Part shown: positions 57,169 through 64,000 of the stretch, one piece after another
Layout: each line of letters starts with the position of its first letter
Position numbering within the stretch: position 1 is the first letter of the stretch
Origin: Ophiostoma sp. CBS 140.51
Lineage: Eukaryota; Ascomycota; Sordariomycetes; Ophiostomatales; Ophiostomataceae
Assembly (NCBI GenBank): GCA_029298735.1
Contig: JANSLP010000010.1
Span: forward strand, 62,001 to 126,000
Direction of reading: 5' to 3'
DNA: 64,000 nucleotides
The notes under the pieces: generated by a model
The model's input: the letters and a program-made list of their open reading frames with translations, nothing else
What the model was told of the DNA's origin: nothing
Database searches by the model: none
Position numbers and translations under genes: made by a program

Positions 57169-58244
57169 TTGGAATGAAAGAGAGACGACCAAATGAGGTC
57201 GGAGAAATAGTACAATTCAAACATAAAGGAAGAAGAGAGGGGAAAGGGGAAAGAGAGAGAAGGAGAAAAGAAGAAAAAGAGAAAGAGAGGAGGCTTCTCA
57301 AAACAATGCCCCCCAAACCAGCTTACTTGTTGGAGGCAAGAACGCACACCCTGTCATCGAGCTGAGGAAGGCGCGCGCTCGTTTGTCTACGCGTTAAGCT
57401 GTTTGCGCCTTCCCGATTCCATACCCGAAAGTGGAAGATAATGATAGAAAACTACAAAATTCAATCTTTCGGTTGTGAGGGCAACCGCTGCCTTTTTGTG
57501 AAGAGAAAAGAAGAAGAGGCAGGAGCTCATCGTGAAGGATGTTTGGCAGGTGCGACCGGCGACCGGCAAGAGTCAATATTGACTTTGAGGAAGGAGCAAG
57601 GGAGAGTGAATACGGCAGACGCACACGGCGCTGGGCCGGTACTTGAAATGTCACTTGTGTCGTGCGTTCGGGGAAGCCATATACAACGCACAAGCCAAGC
57701 GAATTCGTCAAAAAGCCATGTTTTACACTCGCAGATGCGCAGCCTTGTCAGTCAACTTTCTGCATGTTTTTATCAAGAGGTCTCGATTTCTCATTGTAAG
57801 TCGCAACGCGTACCCTTGTACCTCTCAAAGTGGGTGGGTCTCCAATAGATAGCTCGATGGGTACGTACCGATTTCGCTAGCCTTACTTTTGAGGCACTAA
57901 TTTAGGGAGTACTTTGTGCATGTACCTTTTTGTACGTGCACAACGTCACAGGCGACAGGCTGCACAAAACCAGGGCGGCTCCTGCCCGACTCGACGACGC
58001 AACCTGGATCTGTAAGGGGCTCCACTTTTTGTTTACTCCATGTCGTGCCTGGCTTCATTTCCCCTTGTCCCTCTCTTTCTGTTTCTTCCTCTTTTTCCTC
58101 CCTCACGACAAATTCCCAAAATCTCAAATCCCCCTCCCTCTTTTTCCCACGACACTCTCTCCACAGAGACATGGGACGTGGTGGTCCTGTCACACCCGCG
58201 CACACGGCGCCCACGACCTCGACGAACCCCGAAATCTCAAAACA
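57169..58244. promoter_or_regulatory. Divergent promoter region, hypothetical gene/CSC1-like gene
   Basis: A 1.1-kb spacer between divergent starts. A perfect run of 69 purines (57225-57293) begins 57 bp upstream of the hypothetical gene. On the other side, 58,060-58,150 is CT-rich leading into the CSC1-like start. The + frame is open from 57930, but that part reads as leader. No other gene supported. Confidence 0.55.
57225..57293. repeat. 69-nt polypurine tract
   Basis: Sixty-nine consecutive purines on the + strand with GAGA/GAAA words, 57 bp upstream of the minus-strand hypothetical gene; it is therefore polypyrimidine on that gene's coding strand. Confidence 0.9.
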
Positions 58245-61106
58245 ATGAATGCTCTCTTTCAACTCGTCTCTCGCGACGAGGGCGGCGGCGGCAATTCGAC
58301 CGACGACTGCCCTGGCGACAGCTATGTCTCTCCCGGCAACAAGGATATCCAGGTCCAGGCCGTCATCTCGTTTGGTCTGGGCCTGACGGCTCTCCTCGGT
58401 TTCTGCATCATGCGCCCGCGGTGGCAGTCACTCTACGATGCACGCCGTCGCCGGCACCCGGATCTCGTTTCGGGTCTGCCAGTTTTGCCGGATTCCTTCT
58501 TTGGATGGCTGCCTACACTTCTTCGCATCTCCGAGGACCAGGTCCTGTCATCGGCTGGTCTTGACGCTTTTGTGTTTCTGGCGTTTTTCAAGATGAGCAT
58601 TAAGCTATTTGCCATTATGTTCTTTTTCGCGGCCGTCGTGCTCGAGCCGATCAACCAGCATTTCATGTCGAACCCCAAGACGCAGTCGGCCTCTATTGGC
58701 GGCATTTTCTCGGTTCCCAACCCGGCAGCCTACAGCTACGGTGCCATCGTCGACGACCCGGACGAGGACGACTCGTGGAACCGCGAAAAGGGCCACCTGT
58801 GGGCCTACCTCGTTTTTATCTACTTCTTTACAGGTCTCACCTATTACTTTATGAATTCCGAGACTTTCAGAGTGATCAAAGTCCGCCAGGAGTACTTGGG
58901 CTCGCAGGCCACCATTACCGACCGCACGTTCCGGCTGTCGGGCATCCCGCGCGAGTTCCGGGCCGACGACAAGATCAAGGCCTTGATCGAGAAGCTTGAG
59001 ATTGGGCGCGTCGAGAGCGTGACGGTGTGCCGCAAATGGGGACCCCTTGACGCTTTGGTGGCGGAACGTGGTAGTGTGCTCCAGAAACTCGAAGAGACGT
59101 GGAGCGTCTTTCTGGCACAGCCGATTACCAAGATCCAGTGGCGGCGGAGACGGCAACGGCAGGCTGCGAGCCAAGCCGACGACAACGACGCAGCGAATAT
59201 TGATGAAGAGGCTGCTCTTGGCGGTAGAGAGGAGGCCAACGAGGGCGACAGTCTTTTGCCCGGTGGCAGCGGAGACAACGACGACAACGACGACAACTAC
59301 ATCGACGACAACGCGGCCGAAGCGGCCCGCCTCGCACAAGAGCGCAAGCGTCCCCAGGTCCGCATTTGGTACGGTCCCCTCCGCCTTCGCTACAGATACA
59401 CCGACGCAATCGACTACTACGAGGAGCGTCTGCGCCTTCTCGATGAGAAGATCCGTGCCGCCCGCAAACAGCACTACGACGCCACCGACCTGGCCTTTGT
59501 CACCATGGACTCGGTTGCTGCCTGCCAGATGGCTATCCAGGCCGTGCTTGACCCGCGTCCTGGCGAGCTGCTTGCCAAACTCGCGCCCGCCCCCTCCGAC
59601 GTCATTTGGCCTAATACTTATGTCTCGCGTACGTCTCGCCGCACGCGAGCTTGGATCATCACCATCTTCATTACGGTCTTGTCCATCATCTGGCTGATTC
59701 CCGTTGCGTCCCTCGCTTCGCTGCTCTCACTGTGCACCATCCAAAAGTGGGCACCCAAGCTGGCCGAGCAGCTGTCGCAGCACGACGTCACCAAGGCCCT
59801 CGTGCAGACGGGTCTGCCTACTACCGTCGTGTCACTCCTCAACGTGGCCGTGCCCTACCTTTACGAGTACCTGTCTAACCGCCAGGGCATGCTGAGCCAA
59901 GGCGACGTCGAGCTGTCACTCATCTCGAAAAATTTCTTCTTTACCTTCTTCAACATTTTCCTCGTCTTTACCGTCTTTGGCACCGCCACGCGCTTCTGGA
60001 CTGTGCTGAGGGACTCCCTGCACGACACCACGTACGTCGCCTATGCACTGGCCCGCGAGGTGCAGCGCCTAAACATCTTTTACCTCAACTTTATCATGCT
60101 GCAGGCTTTGGGTCTGTTCCCGCTGCGTCTCCTCGAGTTTGGCTCTGTCGCCCAGCACCCCATCAACCGCATGGGCGCCAAGACCCCGCGCGACTATGCC
60201 CAAATCTCGACGCCGCCGACCTTTTCGTACGGCTTCTTCTTACCGACAGCCTTGTTGGTTTTCATCCTGTGCCTCGTCTACAGCGTCATGCCCCGTGGCT
60301 TCTTGATGCTGTTGTTGGGCTTCGTCTACTTTGTCCTCGGCTACGTCACCTACAAGTACCAGCTGCTCTATGCTATGGACCAGCCGCAGCATGCTACGGG
60401 CGGTGCCTGGCGCATCATTTGTTATCGGATCCTGTTGGGTTTGGCCGTCTTCCATCTCACCATGTCCGGTTACTTGGGCGCCAACAAGGCTTTCGTCCAG
60501 GCTACTCTCGTCCTCCCCCTCTTCTTCTTTACCGTCTGGTACATGTACTACTGGCGCGCGCACTTTGAGCCTCTGACGCACAACATTGCGCTGCTTAGCG
60601 TCCGGCGCGACGGCGATGCGTCCCCGCTGAGCGACGAAGATGTCCACAACGGGTTAGGGAACCAGACTTTTGCCCGTCGTCGCCGGACCTGGCGCCGCCG
60701 CCGTACCAGCACGCTGGACGAGAACCGCGATCGGGGCTCCCGGTTCGTCAACCCGAGTTTGGTTGTGCCGCTCGTGCAGCCGTGGATCTACAAGGACCCG
60801 CCGCCCTATGTCCCCGACCCGGACGACGAGGTGTTTGTCAATGGCAGCGGAGACAACAGCGATGATGCGGACGAAGACAATAACAACTACATTGATGGAA
60901 TCCTGCGTGGAGGTGGCGACCCGAGCAGCAGTAGTGGAGCGGCTGGCCCATCTAACCCGCCGCAGCAGCCCGCGGCCAACGGTACCGAAACCACCCGCAG
61001 CGGCCGGAGCGCGTCCAGCTCGTTTAGCCTGGGCGACACACACATCTGGCGTGAAGCCGGGACGCCGCCGTCAGGTGGTGAGGCGGCGGGCAACAACAAC
61101 GCATAG
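58245..61106 (+). CDS. OSCA/CSC1-type stress-gated cation channel (DUF221)
   Basis: Membrane protein of the CSC1/OSCA/TMEM63 family; characterised members are osmosensitive, calcium-permeable cation channels, while the yeast paralogues Rsn1 and Phm7 are less clear. Single exon, 953 residues. I chose the ATG at 58245 because the family N-terminus (extracellular start, then helix VQAVISFGLGLTALLGFCIMRPRW) begins here. Order: N-terminal RSN1_TM block with three helices (about 35-215, including LFAIMFFFAAVVLEPINQH), a cytosolic RRM-like domain with ATITDRTFRLSGIPREFR and SVTVCRKWGPLDALV, and an acidic Asp/Asn-rich insert of about 60 residues in that domain. Next comes FVTMDSVAACQMAIQAVLD, and then the 7-TM RSN1 core (about 460-780) with SLISKNFFFTFFNIFLVFTVFG and TPPTFSYGFFLPTALLVFILC. 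The 170-residue C-tail is disordered and Gly/Asn-rich. Convergent with MSH4. Confidence 0.93.
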   Translation: MNALFQLVSRDEGGGGNSTDDCPGDSYVSPGNKDIQVQAVISFGLGLTALLGFCIMRPRWQSLYDARRRRHPDLVSGLPVLPDSFFGWLPTLLRISEDQVLSSAGLDAFVFLAFFKMSIKLFAIMFFFAAVVLEPINQHFMSNPKTQSASIGGIFSVPNPAAYSYGAIVDDPDEDDSWNREKGHLWAYLVFIYFFTGLTYYFMNSETFRVIKVRQEYLGSQATITDRTFRLSGIPREFRADDKIKALIEKLEIGRVESVTVCRKWGPLDALVAERGSVLQKLEETWSVFLAQPITKIQWRRRRQRQAASQADDNDAANIDEEAALGGREEANEGDSLLPGGSGDNDDNDDNYIDDNAAEAARLAQERKRPQVRIWYGPLRLRYRYTDAIDYYEERLRLLDEKIRAARKQHYDATDLAFVTMDSVAACQMAIQAVLDPRPGELLAKLAPAPSDVIWPNTYVSRTSRRTRAWIITIFITVLSIIWLIPVASLASLLSLCTIQKWAPKLAEQLSQHDVTKALVQTGLPTTVVSLLNVAVPYLYEYLSNRQGMLSQGDVELSLISKNFFFTFFNIFLVFTVFGTATRFWTVLRDSLHDTTYVAYALAREVQRLNIFYLNFIMLQALGLFPLRLLEFGSVAQHPINRMGAKTPRDYAQISTPPTFSYGFFLPTALLVFILCLVYSVMPRGFLMLLLGFVYFVLGYVTYKYQLLYAMDQPQHATGGAWRIICYRILLGLAVFHLTMSGYLGANKAFVQATLVLPLFFFTVWYMYYWRAHFEPLTHNIALLSVRRDGDASPLSDEDVHNGLGNQTFARRRRTWRRRRTSTLDENRDRGSRFVNPSLVVPLVQPWIYKDPPPYVPDPDDEVFVNGSGDNSDDADEDNNNYIDGILRGGGDPSSSSGAAGPSNPPQQPAANGTETTRSGRSASSSFSLGDTHIWREAGTPPSGGEAAGNNNA

Positions 61107-61454
61107 CCAACTCTTCTTTTTACAACCTTTCCTTATGTCTACTGCTATTGTAATTACCCCAGCTTTGTCTGTTTTTCTGTGTTCTTTCTCTTGCGAACCA
61201 CCTTGTCTTTGTGTGCCCACTGCCACTGTTTTTTATGACTTTTTACCCCTCCTATTTCCAGCCATCCACTCTCTCGCTGTGTCGAATATACCACCATAGA
61301 ATGTTGCTTTTTCATTTACCGTCATCTTTTAAATCAATACTATCTTACATACTCGTTACCTCACCTATCCATACTCTCCGTTTACATAAAATATTGAAAC
61401 AAGAAATGAATTGAAGATACCATTGTTCTCGTGAAAAGTGAGTACATGTCCACC
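61107..61454. other. Convergent 3' spacer, CSC1-like gene/MSH4
   Basis: A 348-bp AT- and CT-rich spacer between convergent stops; it should hold both 3' ends. No gene or repeat is seen. Confidence 0.6.
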
Positions 61455-64000
61455 TCAGTAGATGTATTTGTCGTAGTCCCCGGCACCCTCAATGCCGTCC
61501 ATGTCGTCTGCATCAATATCCTCATCATCATTGTCGTCAATCATAATAGCATCAGCGGCAGTTCCAGATCCACGCAGGTTGCGTCCATACAGGTTACCGT
61601 AGTCATCGTCAATTTCGTCCATGTCGTCGCCAAACAAGTCCAGCTCGTCTGGGCTCTTCACTGCATACTTGCTCTCAACGGGAACCGCAGACTCTTCTCG
61701 AGCTCTGTCCATATCCTCCTCCACCTCATCCTCCTCCCCGGCCTGTTCACCGTCGCTGCTGTCATCCTTGACAACGCCTTCCTTATCGTTACTCGAGACC
61801 AGCATCTTGGCCCAAAAGTCGTCGTGGATCTGTTTCAAGTACTCTGCCAGCTCTTCATCCCCGGCATCGCTCTCGTTGGCCAGCTGCAGTTGCCGCACCA
61901 GATTGGCCACCAGTTTGCGCCGTTTCGCCTCTTCGATTTCTTGTCGGTCGCGCTTGCTCGCCGCGGACTGCGCCCGCAGCTCGGCCGCTACTTTTTCGGC
62001 ATGGGCAATAAAGGTGGGTGGGAACCCAATGGCTTTGGCCAAAGCAATGCCGTAGCTTACTTCTATTTGCGGGCCCTCGGTCACGCGGTACATCATCTTC
62101 ATGACGGGGACGTCGAGCGCGCTCTCGTTGTATTGGGTGACGGTCTCTAGGTGACGGTTGACGACGCCAATGTTGTTGGCCAACCCCTTGGCGAGCTCGG
62201 CGAAATGGGTGGCAAAGTAGACGGTCGCATTGCTTTGCAAAAGCGCCTCGGACATGGCCGTGGCTATAGCCAAACCGTCGCGGGTGCTGGTGGCCCGGCC
62301 GAGCTCGTCGACAATCACCAGGCTCTTTTTGTTGACATTCCTAAGAATAAAGGCCATTTCGCGCATCTCAACGGAGAAAGTGGACAGATTCTGCTCCAGA
62401 ATATCGTCGGTCGACACACGAGCAAACAAACTGTACATGACAGGGATACGAGCCGTCTCGGCGGGGATGTAGCAGCCGATCTGAACCATGATCTGCAACA
62501 TGGCAATGGCCCGAATGTATGTACTCTTGCCGCTCATGTTCTGGCCGGTGATGATTTGGAAGCGAGATTCTTCCGTGACAAAATAGTCGTTGGGAATGTA
62601 CTTGTTGTTGCCGCGCTGTGGATGTTAGTGTCATTTTCAAATAAAACACATGGGAGGGCCATCTTACAGAGTCCAGAATGGGATGCCGGCCGCCAACGAG
62701 GGCGTATGAGTCGGTGTGGATGGATGGCCGCTTGTATCCATAGACTCTGGAAGAGGTTGCAAAGGAAGCCAAGAGGTCGAGTAGGGCAATACTTTCACAG
62801 TACTTGAAGAGGGTCGACACCTGTGGCCGAATCTGAGAAAGCAAGTCCTTGATGACTTCGTCGCTCTCAACCATGGCACCGTGGACAGCCTGGTTGATGC
62901 GCTCATTGTAGCCGACGAGCTTCAGCGTCAGGCACTCGATGGCACCCTTCACCTTTGTTCTATTGATCAACACCGGTGGCGGTCCTTGCGGCCCAAAGTC
63001 TTTTGCGTTGACTTGGATGTAAAACTTGCGAGCAGCGGTATACTTGAGTGTGACCTTGGCTCGGATTTCGTCTAAATATTGTGAGCCTTTTGTTTAAAAA
63101 TGGGAAAGAGGTTCGTGTAATACTTACCCTCCAGATCATTCACGTAGTCGTGGATCTTGCCGCTAAAGTCCTCGTATAGCTTTCTCTGGATGTCAAGGCT
63201 GGCGGAGATTTCGTGCTGGGGTTGTCAGTGGTGTGCGCCATGTAATCATGGCTATCTGGCAAGCTCGAGCATACCTTCACAGTGTGGACTCGCTGGTTCC
63301 GTAACTCCAGCGGTTTGGTGGCATACGATGCATTAGCGTCGATTGTGTCAGAAATGACTCCCAGGATGCTGTCCGCCCTTTCGGGCATGCAGTTGTGCCG
63401 GACTTCTAGAAGAAGATCACAGGTCGCTTCGGAGAGAGACTCGAAGACGTCAGGGATGGCCGTCAAAAAAGCTTTGAGCTTGAGGATGTTGTTGATTGCC
63501 TGCTCAGATTCGTACATCGAGCCGTCTTTGGGGAGAATTACGAGCTGTTATGTGGTAGATGGTCAGAAGGGCATGGTACCAAGAGTATTGAAATCAAATC
63601 ACTCGGCCTACTCACCTTTGTTAACAGCTGCTCAACATCACCCAAGGGCTTCAGTTTCTGTAGAGCTAGAACGTATGTCAGTCCCAGCACATCTCATGGA
63701 AGCCCAAAACTCTGCGTACCTTCTAGCACTCTCTCGACCAGGCCATCCTTGTGTGCCAGCTCTCCCACGGCTTCAAATCGCGGATTGAGCACGGCTGCTT
63801 GTGTTGACGGCTGCAAAATGTTGCTTCGCAGGACTCGTGATCCCATGGGTGTTGTGGTTCGGTTCAGGAGGCCGTACAGGCAGTCTTTGGAGTGGCTGCT
63901 GTTGGCATTTTGGATCAATTCGAGAGACCGGATCGTGGTCAAGCTGATCATCATGACATCGGCCGGAGGCAGGTACTTGATGCGTACAGAGCGGTCGTCA
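61455..64000 (-). CDS. MSH4: MutS homologue Msh4, meiotic crossover factor (5' end outside window)
   Basis: Partner of Msh5 in the meiotic MutS-gamma clamp that stabilises Holliday junctions for crossing-over. The window holds six 3' exons: 64000-63720, 63665-63616, 63544-63275, 63215-63128, 63071-62668 and 62615-61455, all with GT-AG borders and compatible phases, coding about 750 residues; the N-terminus lies beyond 64000. First visible is the clamp-lever core (RSLELIQNANSSHSKDCLYGLLNRTTTPMGSRVLRSNILQPS). Then come helices to DSRGNNKYIPNDYFV, Walker A GQNMSGKST, FSVEMREMAFIL, Walker B/signature DELGRATST and FATHFAEL. The core pattern and absence of a mismatch-recognition domain in view fit MSH4 rather than MSH2 or MSH6. 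The signature has Ala where DELGRGTST is usual. After the MutS helices, an acidic Asp/Glu-rich tail of about 115 residues ends DYDKYIY. Confidence 0.92.

Overview
The window is nuclear DNA of a filamentous ascomycete (Pezizomycotina, probably a Sordariomycete; the class is inferred from how the proteins read, not from a search). Supporting signs are short spliceosomal introns of about 50-260 bp with GTRAGT-type donors and CTAAC-type branch points, Zn2Cys6 transcription factors, an AcuK-type gluconeogenesis regulator with its PAS region, an Atg10-type E2 enzyme, CT-rich promoters and long intergenic spacers. I see no tRNA, rRNA, CRISPR array or intact transposon.

Layout, left to right. 1-11 kb: a GPH/sucrose-type MFS sugar transporter (-), then ATP phosphoribosyltransferase HIS1 (+), Arp2/3 subunit ARPC1/Arc40 (-), a U1A/U2B''-type spliceosomal RRM protein (+) and autophagy E2 enzyme ATG10 (-). 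11.5-17 kb: a very large ABCC (MRP/Ybt1-like) transporter (-). 17-23.3 kb: a 6.3-kb stretch with no supportable gene but with strong polypurine tracts. 23.3-30.4 kb: SEC61 alpha (-), tRNA isopentenyltransferase MOD5 (+) and homoaconitase LYS4 (-). 33.8-36.5 kb: an uncharacterised Zn2Cys6 factor (+). 41.5-43.5 kb: a DHA2-type drug/H+ antiporter (+). 48.9-51.5 kb: acuK/ERT1 (+), preceded by a 5.4-kb gene-free region. 52.4-64 kb: riboflavin kinase FMN1 (+), a long low-complexity hypothetical protein whose frame contains one TAG (-), an OSCA/CSC1 channel (+) and the 3' part of the meiotic MutS homologue MSH4 (-), cut by the window edge.

Most genes are single-copy housekeeping genes with no operon-like or biosynthetic-cluster logic. 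Shared themes are amino-acid synthesis (HIS1, LYS4, with GCN4/CPC1-type sites upstream), carbon-source control (acuK with a CreA-type palindrome, and the sugar transporter) and membrane transport. I did not find a convincing new multi-gene system. The items most worth checking are the in-frame TAG at 56821-56823, the very long perfect polypurine/polypyrimidine tracts just upstream of three minus-strand genes, recurrent heptamer tandem repeats and a TACTCCGTA motif in spacers, and the long leader of acuK. Exon boundaries were set by eye from splice consensus and reading frame, with no transcript data.
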